From assembly GCA_964607025.1 (NCBI GenBank), contig CAZSIL010000043.1, positions 1-7,558 of the forward strand: DNA of 7,558 nt, in the 5' to 3' direction. Origin of the DNA: SIG565 sp964607025 (GTDB lineage: Bacteria; Bacillota; Clostridia; Oscillospirales; Acutalibacteraceae). Shown one piece after another: positions 1 through 4,522 of the stretch. The notes under the pieces are model-generated. The model was not told the origin of the DNA and did no database searches. It saw only the letters and a list, made by a program, of their open reading frames with translations. Position 1 is the first letter of the stretch. Each line of letters opens with the position of its first letter. A program made the position numbers and the translations under genes.

Positions 1-54
1 GTTTGAGGTGCGTGTGGTTATGCCGTGTGGGTTCGAGTCCCATCTCTCGCACCA
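1..54 (+). tRNA. tRNA-Leu, 3' part (probable anticodon GAG); likely prophage attachment target
   Basis: Only the 3' part of the gene is inside the window. Bases 27-31 (GTGGG) pair with 39-43 (CCCAT) around the T-loop TTCGAGT. Bases 44-50 (CTCTCGC) are the acceptor 3' strand, followed by discriminator A51 and an encoded CCA at 52-54. A long variable arm (stem 15-18 with 22-25) marks a class II tRNA, and an acceptor strand of this kind with discriminator A fits Leu. The anticodon loop would be bases 3-9 (TTGAGGT), giving GAG. A tyrosine integrase gene reads toward this 3' end, the classic position of an att site inside a tRNA 3' half. The core att sequence cannot be delimited without the other end of the element. 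Confidence 0.85.
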
Positions 55-61
55 TAGAAGG

Positions 62-92
62 ATCGGTCTGGTATTTCACCAGACCGATTTTT
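62..92 (+). terminator. Intrinsic terminator of the tRNA-Leu transcript
   Basis: A perfect 11-bp stem (62-72 with 78-88) closes a 5-nt loop (ATTTC) and runs into a T-tract at 88-92. It lies 8 bp after the tRNA CCA end, so it would end tRNA transcription. Whether it belongs to the host or came with the element depends on where the att core ends. Confidence 0.85.
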
Positions 93-110
93 ATTCATAT
101 TTGACAAAAG

Positions 111-146
111 CGGCACCGGAAGTGGAGCTTCCAGTGCCGATTTTTT
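111..146. terminator. Second hairpin terminator, probably bidirectional (tRNA side and int side)
   Basis: CGGCAC at 111-116 pairs with GTGCCG at 134-139. After one mismatch (C117/A133), GGAAG at 118-122 pairs with CTTCC at 128-132 around a 5-nt loop. On the plus strand it is followed by six T (141-146). On the minus strand it is followed by a short T-run (from AAAA at 106-109), so it may also end integrase transcription, whose stop codon lies about 75 bp away. Confidence 0.7.
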
Positions 147-153
147 GTATGTA

Positions 154-173
154 TTTATTCTCATCAGAATAAA
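154..173. repeat. AT-rich perfect inverted repeat near the att region
   Basis: TTTATTCT (154-161) and AGAATAAA (166-173) form a perfect 8-bp inverted repeat with a 4-nt spacer (CATC). On the plus strand it runs into ATTTTT (174-179). It could be a weak extra terminator or a protein site in the attachment region. The sequence does not decide between these. Confidence 0.45.
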
Positions 174-192
174 ATTTTTGGACCAAAAATAA

Positions 193-216
193 AAAACTGG
201 AACGAAAACTGGAATG
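193..216. repeat. 12-bp tandem direct repeat between att and int; candidate integrase arm sites
   Basis: AAAACTGGAACG (193-204) is followed immediately by AAAACTGGAATG (205-216), with one difference. It lies just past the integrase stop codon and between that gene and the tRNA. Tyrosine integrases with an N-terminal arm-binding domain use short direct repeats flanking the core site. The arm-site role is inferred from position and form only. Confidence 0.5.
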
Positions 217-219
217 AAG

Positions 220-1281
220 TCAGGGGCTTTTATCAGCTGGCGCCGATAGATCTGCGAAGAAACTCTCATACACACGCCCTTGATCCATGAGGTCTTTTTC
301 AGATACTTTGGTGTAGATCTTCCGCATTGTGTAAATATCCGACCATCCGCCGGTTCGCATGGTGACCTCTTCAGAGAGGCCCAGGTGATAGGCCAACGAG
401 GCAAAGGATCGGCGAAGACCATGTACACCGACCTCTGGCAAGCCTTCCTTCCTGCAGATCCGGTTTACAGATTGCCAGATCTGATTTGGGTTGCCAGGAT
501 AAACAAGGTCATTGCTCTGATCAGCTGACAGCACAGCTTCCCGGAGCTGGGGGAGGATGAAGGGAATGGTCCGGCGGGACGTGGTGTTTTTGTTCTCTTT
601 GCGCTGCACCAGGATATTATCGCTGCCCTGGACGGCAGCTCCGTGGACGTGGATGCAGTTATTTTCAAGATCGATATCTGACCAATGCAGGGCAAGGATC
701 TCCGACCGGCGCAGACTGGACAGCGCCAGAAGGGCGGCTATTTCGCAGCCCTTACCACGGATTGCATCCAGGAACACCGGGATCTGCTCGGCGGTGAGAA
801 ATGGCAGCTCATTGGGTACGATTTGCGGAAGCCGGACATTGACCTTCCGGCCGGTGGCTTCCAGGATCACGGAAGAAAGGAATCCCCAGGCATTTTTCAG
901 CGTTTTGGCGCTGCACTTCTTCGCCTCCTGATTCACTGCCCGTTGCCATTGTTCTGGCGTAACGGTTCCTACATCCCAGCGCATGGAAGACTGAAAGCGG
1001 GTCCGGGCAATTGCCTGGTATCCCCGGATGGTGGATGGGGATAGCACATTTTCCCTGGCCGTAATGTAATCATTGATGGCACCGGCCACGGTTTGATTGT
1101 TCTTCTTCCGGGCCTCTTTGGCTCCGGACTTTATGGCCATGGCTTCCTTGCTGCAGGCCTTGGCGGTAGGCTTGGTGATGGAGATGATTTGCCCATCAAC
1201 CTGTATCCGGATGTTCCAGGATCCGGAGGGCAGTTTTCGGGGTTCCGGAATTTTCATTTTTACCTTGCCTTTCCGGGGCAT
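220..1281 (-). CDS. int: Tyrosine recombinase / phage integrase
   Basis: The 353-residue protein would catalyse site-specific integration and excision at the adjacent tRNA-Leu. The N-terminus (about 14-45, PRKLPSGSWNIRIQVDGQ) looks like an arm DNA-binding domain. Residues about 63-150 are a SAM-like core-binding domain, and 160-340 the catalytic domain. Visible catalytic residues are R191 (in SLRRSEIL), probable K231 in the beta-hairpin before SRRTIP, H287-x-x-R290 (HGLR), W313 and nucleophile Y323. W313 replaces the usual second histidine, a change also found in Cre (W315), so activity is expected. Length is normal for the family. Start choice is uncertain: ATG at 1281 has no clear ribosome site, whereas ATG at 1257 (Met9) has AAGG five bases upstream. 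The gene reads toward the tRNA, as usual for an att-adjacent integrase. Confidence 0.95.
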   Translation of the reverse strand: MPRKGKVKMKIPEPRKLPSGSWNIRIQVDGQIISITKPTAKACSKEAMAIKSGAKEARKKNNQTVAGAINDYITARENVLSPSTIRGYQAIARTRFQSSMRWDVGTVTPEQWQRAVNQEAKKCSAKTLKNAWGFLSSVILEATGRKVNVRLPQIVPNELPFLTAEQIPVFLDAIRGKGCEIAALLALSSLRRSEILALHWSDIDLENNCIHVHGAAVQGSDNILVQRKENKNTTSRRTIPFILPQLREAVLSADQSNDLVYPGNPNQIWQSVNRICRKEGLPEVGVHGLRRSFASLAYHLGLSEEVTMRTGGWSDIYTMRKIYTKVSEKDLMDQGRVYESFFADLSAPADKSP

Positions 1282-1293
1282 TTCTGCTACTAT
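1265..1293 (+). promoter_or_regulatory. Candidate plus-strand promoter over the int start, driving a short RNA
   Basis: TTGCCT (1265-1270), a 17-bp spacer and TACTAT (1288-1293) preceded by TG at 1285-1286 form an extended -10 promoter pointing away from int. The predicted start is near 1300. The same bases read on the minus strand give TATAGT (1294-1289), a possible -10 for int that would start transcription just before ATG 1281. Supported by motif match only. Confidence 0.45.
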
Positions 1294-1299
1294 AAAAGG

Positions 1300-1378
1300 G
1301 CAGAATGTCCCTATCTTAGTCGGTTGAGGTGTTCTGTGTCGTCCGTCTCAGGGGTAGGAGCCTGGGACGGACTTTTTT
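1300..1378 (+). ncRNA. Possible small RNA divergent from int (about 80 nt)
   Basis: A short transcript is inferred between a good plus-strand promoter motif (start near 1300) and a strong intrinsic terminator whose T-tract ends at 1378. I see no convincing reading frame with a ribosome site in it. If int is also transcribed by read-through from the repressor operon, this RNA would be antisense to the int leader. It matches no RNA family I can name, and the hairpin could instead simply block transcription arriving from the tRNA side. Confidence 0.3.
1341..1378 (+). terminator. Strong plus-strand intrinsic terminator 1 (loop with GGTAGGAG)
   Basis: A 12-bp stem (1341-1352 with 1361-1372, one G-T wobble) encloses the loop GGTAGGAG and is followed by six T (1373-1378). 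On the minus strand no T-run follows, so it works only rightward, yet no rightward protein gene precedes it. Confidence 0.8.
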
Positions 1379-1385
1379 ATTTTAA

Positions 1386-1414
1386 CGCACGCGTGTGTTA
1401 TGAATCGCACGCGT
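1386..1414. repeat. Direct repeat CGCACGCGT x2, 20-bp period, first copy within a near-palindrome
   Basis: CGCACGCGT occurs at 1386-1394 and 1406-1414, a start-to-start spacing of 20 bp (about two helical turns). The first copy sits in a 16-bp near-perfect palindrome (1384-1399) centred on CACGCGTG. Short repeats at helical spacing beside int suggest binding sites for a regulator or for a recombination directionality factor. No such factor is identified. Confidence 0.45.
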
Positions 1415-1420
1415 TGCATT

Positions 1421-1442
1421 AAAGTTGTGATAAAGTTGCGAT
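1421..1442. repeat. 11-bp tandem repeat AAAGTTGYGAT x2
   Basis: AAAGTTGTGAT (1421-1431) is followed directly by AAAGTTGCGAT (1432-1442), with one mismatch. It lies just before the second hairpin in the gap between int and the zinc-ribbon gene. Its period of about one helical turn suggests a protein-binding site, for example a distal integrase arm site or an excisionase site. This is inference from form and place. Confidence 0.45.
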
Positions 1443-1445
1443 ACA

Positions 1446-1480
1446 ACCGCTTCGGGGTAGGAGTCCCGGGGCGGTTTTTT
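1446..1480 (+). terminator. Plus-strand intrinsic terminator 2 (same loop sequence as terminator 1)
   Basis: Bases 1446-1456 pair with 1465-1475 (11 bp including two G-T wobbles) and are followed by a six-T run (1475-1480). The top of the hairpin carries GGGGTAGGAG, as in terminator 1. The T-tract overlaps the end of the oppositely oriented zinc-ribbon gene, whose stop codon is at 1479-1481. It would stop rightward transcription before it became antisense to the lysogeny operon. Confidence 0.75.
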
Positions 1481-2243
1481 ACTTTGTGTAGGTGAAGATG
1501 ATATTGGATCCAGACCAGAAATCGGGAGTGAAGCGGATCTCCAGCTCCTGCCAGCCCTTGTCGGCAGAATAGCCAATGATACCGTTCATCTTCTTTCCTG
1601 CTGCTACGGTGCCATCAAGCTGAGTCTTGTTGGAAGAAACGGTAGCGCTCAGGTCCATCATGGTGGAATAGTCATCGATATAAGCCTCGAAGCTCATGAG
1701 GGAGCTGACAGCAATATCGGAAGCAGAATTATTTTCAATGGTAAATTCGCAAATGACGAACACCTTGCCGGATTCGGGGGTCATGTAATTACCACCGGTG
1801 CTTTCGGTAACATCCACCAGAGTGACCACAACTCCGCCCAGCTCCACCTTGTCACCGACAGAGAATTTGTTGTTTAGGGGCTGCACTATGGCAGGGGTGC
1901 CGGTTTCGCCAACCTTCTGAGGTTCGGGATCACCGACGATCACACCAAGGATCAGCAGAATGCCGAAAATCAGCAGAATGGTGCCCAGGATGGGGTGCTT
2001 CTTTTTCTTCTTTTTCGGAGTTGCGGAGTATGTGGGAGGGATGTACGGAGTATAAGCAGGCTGCTGGTTGGATTCGTCATAGTTTCGGGGAGCGGTTGGT
2101 CTGCCGCACTTGGGGCAGAACTTTACGTCTGGGGTAATAGGTTGGCCGCAGTTGATACAGTTTGGAGCGGCTATACGGGAACCGCACTCCTGGCAAAAAA
2201 CAGAACTGTCTGGGATCTCCTTGCCACAAACTTTGCAAATCAT
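1479..2243 (-). CDS. Membrane-anchored double zinc-ribbon protein with DUF4352-like outer domain
   Basis: The 254-residue protein starts with two zinc ribbons (C3, C6, C17, C20 and C29, C32, C43, C46). A Pro/Tyr-rich linker, a run of six lysines (77-82) and one transmembrane helix (about 84-104, LGTILLIFGILLILGVIVG) follow. The lysines before the helix predict ribbons inside the cell and the C-terminal half outside. Residues about 125-252 resemble DUF4352-type Ig-like domains (FSVGDKVELGGVVVTLVDV, then VFVICEFTIENNS). The start is well supported: AGGAGA lies seven bases before ATG 2243, overlapping the end of the immA-like gene (15-bp gap), so it belongs to the repressor operon and should be made in the lysogen. 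Function is unknown. A surface or superinfection-exclusion role is possible but is inferred from lysogenic expression and topology. Confidence 0.85.
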   Translation of the reverse strand: MICKVCGKEIPDSSVFCQECGSRIAAPNCINCGQPITPDVKFCPKCGRPTAPRNYDESNQQPAYTPYIPPTYSATPKKKKKKHPILGTILLIFGILLILGVIVGDPEPQKVGETGTPAIVQPLNNKFSVGDKVELGGVVVTLVDVTESTGGNYMTPESGKVFVICEFTIENNSASDIAVSSLMSFEAYIDDYSTMMDLSATVSSNKTQLDGTVAAGKKMNGIIGYSADKGWQELEIRFTPDFWSGSNIIFTYTK

Positions 2244-2258
2244 GTTTATCTCTCCTTG

Positions 2259-2690
2259 TTATGATATTGATTTTAGACGGTACTCCGCCAGTTCTACACT
2301 AACTCCCATGAAGTCGGCGGCCAACTGGATGGGATAGTCCAGGAAGAAGCGCAGATCTTCATCGTCATACAGCAGATCCACGGCGAAGCGGTTGGCTTCG
2401 ATCTCCGGCCGGTCGGTGACAAAGTATGTATTTGTGTCGGTAAAGATGCGGTTGTATCCCCGGTGCAGCAGTGCATGGGCAATCTCATGCGCACATACAA
2501 AGCGGGCCTCCGGATCCGGAAGGTCACTGCTGACATAGACAACGTGCCTGCGCTGCATCCGCTGGTAAAAACCACGGATGCCGGTCAGCGGTGCGCGGAT
2601 GACAACATAGCCCAGCTCCTGGGCGATGCGGAACGGATCGCGGGTCCCGAATTTGCGTACCAGGGATGCCGCGATGCGCTTCTGTTCCAT
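2259..2690 (-). CDS. immA: ImmA/IrrE-family metallopeptidase
   Basis: The 143-residue protein has the zinc-peptidase signature HEIAH (H68, E69, H72) and a downstream EIEANRFA segment (96-103) whose glutamate supplies the third zinc ligand. This is the core of the ImmA/IrrE (COG2856) family. In ICEBs1 and related phages, ImmA cleaves the ImmR repressor and lifts repression after DNA damage or cell signalling. Here the gene lies 3 bp after the repressor gene, with its AAGGG ribosome site inside the repressor's last codons, so translation is probably coupled. The family match is clear. That the neighbouring repressor is its substrate is inferred from the conserved pairing. Confidence 0.93.
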   Translation of the reverse strand: MEQKRIAASLVRKFGTRDPFRIAQELGYVVIRAPLTGIRGFYQRMQRRHVVYVSSDLPDPEARFVCAHEIAHALLHRGYNRIFTDTNTYFVTDRPEIEANRFAVDLLYDDEDLRFFLDYPIQLAADFMGVSVELAEYRLKSIS

Positions 2691-2693
2691 GCG

Positions 2694-3167
2694 TTATCCC
2701 TTCTTGTTTTTGTTGGGGTTATAGGTTTCCTTATTGAGCAGCTTCACGGCCTTCAGACCCAGTTCGATAGCGTTACGCATACTCTGCCGGGCCTCTTCGG
2801 TCATGGGATCGCCGTCAAACATCAGATCGCCGGAGTGCTCCAGGTCGGCCATGATGGCTTCCAGGCTCTTTGCAATATCGCGCTCATCCTTCTTTGTAAG
2901 GGTGGGCGCTTTTTTGAATTCAGAGGTGTCGTTGATTTCGGCAGCACTACCGATGTAATCAGCGCGAAGGAACGGGTCATTCACATTACCTAACAGGTAA
3001 TCGATGGTCACACCGTAAAAATTAGCAATTTTAATAAGCATCTCTGAATTAGGTTCGCGAAGACCTTTTTCATAGTTTACATAGGTTGTATAAGGTATTT
3101 CCAGCTTTGACGCAACTTCACGCATAGTCATATTACGTTCCAGTCGGAGGTCACGGATTCGATTCAT
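2694..3167 (-). CDS. immR: ImmR/cI-type lysogeny repressor (XRE-family HTH)
   Basis: The 157-residue protein has an N-terminal XRE-type helix-turn-helix (about 5-60; MTMREVASKLEIPYTTYVNYEKG, ending DYLLGN). The acidic/charged C-terminal part (about 85-150, LTKKDERDIAKSLEAIM then GLKAVKLL) is typical of Clostridia phage repressors. It has no LexA-like self-cleaving peptidase domain, which fits inactivation by the separate ImmA-type peptidase next door. The start at ATG 3167 is supported by GGGGTGAT just upstream. Its promoter and operators lie in the divergent switch 3168-3349, and it should bind the repeats there and regulate itself. The operator assignment is inferred from position. Confidence 0.92.
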   Translation of the reverse strand: MNRIRDLRLERNMTMREVASKLEIPYTTYVNYEKGLREPNSEMLIKIANFYGVTIDYLLGNVNDPFLRADYIGSAAEINDTSEFKKAPTLTKKDERDIAKSLEAIMADLEHSGDLMFDGDPMTEEARQSMRNAIELGLKAVKLLNKETYNPNKNKKG

Positions 3168-3185
3168 AATATCACCCCACAGTTA

Positions 3186-3213
3186 ATGTTACACATTTTG
3201 AGTAAAATGTCAA
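3186..3213 (-). promoter_or_regulatory. Repressor promoter (leftward), with operator 1 inside
   Basis: Read on the minus strand, TTGACA (3213-3208) is separated by 16 bp from TAACAT (3191-3186). Transcription would begin near 3180, leaving a short leader with the GGGGTGAT ribosome site before ATG 3167. The spacer contains operator copy 1, so binding there would shut off the repressor gene. Confidence 0.65.
3190..3204. promoter_or_regulatory. Operator 1 (TACAC-N5-GAGTA)
   Basis: This imperfect copy of the 15-bp inverted motif TACYC-N5-GRGTA sits inside the repressor promoter. Its better half (GAGTA, reverse complement TACTC) is on the right, opposite in orientation to copies 3-5. Confidence 0.6.
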
Positions 3214-3221
3214 GATGTATT

Positions 3222-3236
3222 TTCGCGTTTTGGGTA
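3222..3236. promoter_or_regulatory. Operator 2 (degenerate left half)
   Basis: The right half is intact (GGGTA at 3232-3236) after GTTTT, while the left half is degenerate (TTCGC). Its centre is 32 bp from operator 1, in step with the rest of the ladder, so it may be a weak site filled cooperatively. Confidence 0.4.
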
Positions 3237-3254
3237 AAAAGTACAAAATGCAGA

Positions 3255-3269
3255 TACTCATTTTGGGTA
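3255..3269. promoter_or_regulatory. Operator 3 (TACTC-N5-GGGTA)
   Basis: A full-match operator between the two promoters: TACTC at 3255-3259, ATTTT spacer, GGGTA at 3265-3269. It lies 33 bp from operator 2 and 32 bp from operator 4 (centre to centre), just upstream of the rightward -35. Confidence 0.65.
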
Positions 3270-3278
3270 TTATTTGAC

Positions 3279-3307
3279 TTGCAATTTACTCAGAATGGGT
3301 ATATAAT
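3279..3307 (+). promoter_or_regulatory. Rightward early promoter
   Basis: TTGCAA (3279-3284), a 17-bp spacer and a perfect TATAAT (3302-3307) drive the cro-like gene and the early operon, with a start near 3314. A TTGACT at 3274-3279 is a better -35 match but would need a 22-bp spacer. Operator 4 fills the spacer, and operator 5 covers the first transcribed bases. Confidence 0.8.
3287..3301. promoter_or_regulatory. Operator 4, inside the rightward promoter
   Basis: TACTC-AGAAT-GGGTA lies exactly between the -35 and -10 boxes of the rightward promoter and abuts the TATAAT. A bound repressor would exclude RNA polymerase. Confidence 0.7.
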
Positions 3308-3314
3308 CACCGTG

Positions 3315-3329
3315 TACTCAAAACGGGTA
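3315..3329. promoter_or_regulatory. Operator 5, at the early transcript start
   Basis: TACTC-AAAAC-GGGTA begins at about +1 or +2 of the early transcript. Its centre is 28 bp from operator 4, off the 32-33 bp step of the others. Confidence 0.65.
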
Positions 3330-3349
3330 ACACAAACGGAGGTGATAAT

Positions 3350-3547
3350 TTGAAATATCCGAATATTGAGGCGGAAAGAGCAAGAAAGGGGTTATCTATG
3401 GAAGCACTGGCTGCAACTCTTGGAGTTAGCCGAAAGACTATCTACAACTGGATCAATAGCGGAAATATTCCGCAGTCGGTGCTGAAACAGATGACAATTC
3501 TCTTTAACTGCTCTGCTGATTATCTGCTCAGCAAAAATGAATCTTAG
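3350..3547 (+). CDS. Cro-like HTH regulator (TTG start)
   Basis: The 65-residue protein is almost entirely one XRE-type HTH domain (MEALAATLGVSRKTIYNWI), ending DYLLSKN, much like the end of the repressor's HTH. It is the first gene of the rightward operon, facing the repressor, which is the place and size of a Cro protein that turns off repressor synthesis. It begins with TTG at 3350: GGAGG (3338-3342) lies seven bases upstream, and no in-frame ATG is positioned to fit. Its base composition looks more AT-rich than the genes after 3853. Confidence 0.88.
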   Translation: MKYPNIEAERARKGLSMEALAATLGVSRKTIYNWINSGNIPQSVLKQMTILFNCSADYLLSKNES

Positions 3548-3560
3548 AAAGAGGTTAACA

Positions 3561-3791
3561 ATGAACTTACGCGCTTTAGAAGAGGTCAACCCCCAGAAGG
3601 CTGCGTTTGTTGCCAGAGAAATCGGCGTGCCAACGGAAGTGTTAATGGGATGGCTGATCGACGAGAAAATTCCGAGGTCATATGCCCTGAAAATGGCTAA
3701 GCTTTTCAACAAACCTGTTGAGAGCTTTACAAAGGGACTGTATGAACCTCCGCAGTACAAGCGTAACCGGCAAAAACGGGAGCGATGCTGA
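3561..3791 (+). CDS. Small probable DNA-binding protein
   Basis: This 76-residue protein is not recognised as a named family. Its helical core, with IGVPTEVLMGWLIDEKIPRSYALKMAKLFN, reads like a small Cro/HTH fold (helix, turn, helix with W, then KIP and a closing helix), similar in layout to the cro-like gene before it. I chose ATG 3561 because AAAGAGG lies six bases upstream. An in-frame ATG at 3537 would overlap the previous gene by 11 bp and has no clear site. The C-terminus is basic (KRNRQKRERC). Probably a second early regulator, but function is inferred. Confidence 0.75.
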   Translation: MNLRALEEVNPQKAAFVAREIGVPTEVLMGWLIDEKIPRSYALKMAKLFNKPVESFTKGLYEPPQYKRNRQKRERC

Positions 3792-3813
3792 CTTGCTCGC
3801 AGAGTAACACAAC

Positions 3814-3837
3814 TTCCGTCCAATAAGCCGGACGGAA
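3814..3837. repeat. Perfect 8-bp inverted repeat ahead of the next gene
   Basis: TTCCGTCC (3814-3821) and GGACGGAA (3830-3837) flank an 8-nt loop. No T-tract follows, so it is not a simple terminator. It ends three bases before the AAGGAGG ribosome site (3841-3847) of the next gene. It could be an RNA hairpin affecting translation or message processing, or a DNA operator. Confidence 0.5.
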
Positions 3838-3852
3838 AGAAAGGAGGCAACA

Positions 3853-4173
3853 ATGCCCAGGATCAGACAAAATGCGGAAGCCTATGCCCGGAAGGACTTC
3901 CAGAAGGCCATCGGCCGGGCTCAGGTGGATGCCGATCTGACACAGAAGAAAATGCTGGCTGAGGCATCCGGGATTCCCTACACCACCCTATGGCGCCGGA
4001 TTGAGAACCCGGAGGAACTGAGCCTGAAGCAGGTCCGGCAGCTGCTGACTGTGCTCCCTATCCCGGCGGAGGCCCTGCTGGCCTTTCTGGGATACCAGAC
4101 AAAAGAAATCAAAACTATCAAGGAGGAACCCCATGGAAAAGGAAATCAAAAAGGATCTGATGGAAGATCCTGA
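3853..4173 (+). CDS. Early phage HTH-like protein
   Basis: This 106-residue protein has a helix-turn-helix-like segment (about 28-62; LTQKKMLAEASGIPYTTLWRRIENPEELSLKQVRQLL) and then IPAEALLAFLGY. This pattern is seen in small regulators of Clostridia phages. AAGGAGG is five bases before ATG 3853. The end overlaps the start of the next gene by 41 bp, so the last 13 or so residues (Lys/Gly-rich) share DNA with the next protein's N-terminus. Role unknown beyond probable DNA binding. The local GC content rises from about here on. Confidence 0.82.
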   Translation: MPRIRQNAEAYARKDFQKAIGRAQVDADLTQKKMLAEASGIPYTTLWRRIENPEELSLKQVRQLLTVLPIPAEALLAFLGYQTKEIKTIKEEPHGKGNQKGSDGRS

Positions 4174-4513
4174 GGACCTGGGACTGCAGGCCGTCATGGG
4201 CAAGCACTTTCAGGATCAGACGCAGGAGGCTGCGGCGGCCCCCAAAGGTGAGCAGAAACAGGCTCCAGCCGAAAAGAAGAGCTGCAGGAAGGTCATGGAT
4301 GCCGCATGGGTACCTGTGAAGGCGGAGCCCACAGATATCCAGCGTCTGGCGGTCTGCGCCAAACAGGCGGTGCTTTATGGCGGTATCAGCGCTCTGCTGT
4401 TCTGGTGGCAGCAGGCAGGATGGCTGGCCTCCAAAGCGGCGGTGCCCAGTTTCATCGTCCTGGCACTGCTGGCCGGTCTGAAGATCGGCAGCTGTATGGC
4501 AGAAAAGAGGTGA
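4133..4513 (+). CDS. Small membrane protein with two predicted helices, function unknown
   Basis: The 126-residue protein is not recognised. Its first 65 or so residues are polar and charged (acidic start, then Ala/Pro/Lys-rich), and the last 50 hold two likely transmembrane helices (about 74-95 and 102-121, AVPSFIVLALLAGLKIGSC) joined by a short loop, ending in MAEKR. The start is firm: AAGGAGG (4120-4126) is six bases before ATG 4133, inside the preceding gene. A membrane protein amid DNA-binding early genes could help anchor replication or exclude other phages. Nothing in the sequence chooses between these. Confidence 0.75.
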   Translation: MEKEIKKDLMEDPEDLGLQAVMGKHFQDQTQEAAAAPKGEQKQAPAEKKSCRKVMDAAWVPVKAEPTDIQRLAVCAKQAVLYGGISALLFWWQQAGWLASKAAVPSFIVLALLAGLKIGSCMAEKR

Positions 4514-4522
4514 TGGAGCCCC

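Noticed and set aside
18..428. Minus-strand open frame running through the tRNA (ends GTRTHTA)
   Set aside because: It reads the antisense of the tRNA 3' end and of the att region, overlaps the start of the int 3' end, and has no ribosome site. This kind of tail is a well-known artefact of translating tRNA genes.
1384..1442. Short repeats read as a CRISPR array or replication origin iterons
   Set aside because: Units are only 9-11 bp, two copies each, with no spacers of uniform length, no cas genes and no replication initiator nearby.
2259..3167. HTH plus metallopeptidase as a toxin-antitoxin pair
   Set aside because: HTH/ImmA-type pairs do occur in toxin-antitoxin loci, but here there is a divergent Cro-like gene, an operator ladder and an adjacent integrase, which fit a lysogeny switch better.
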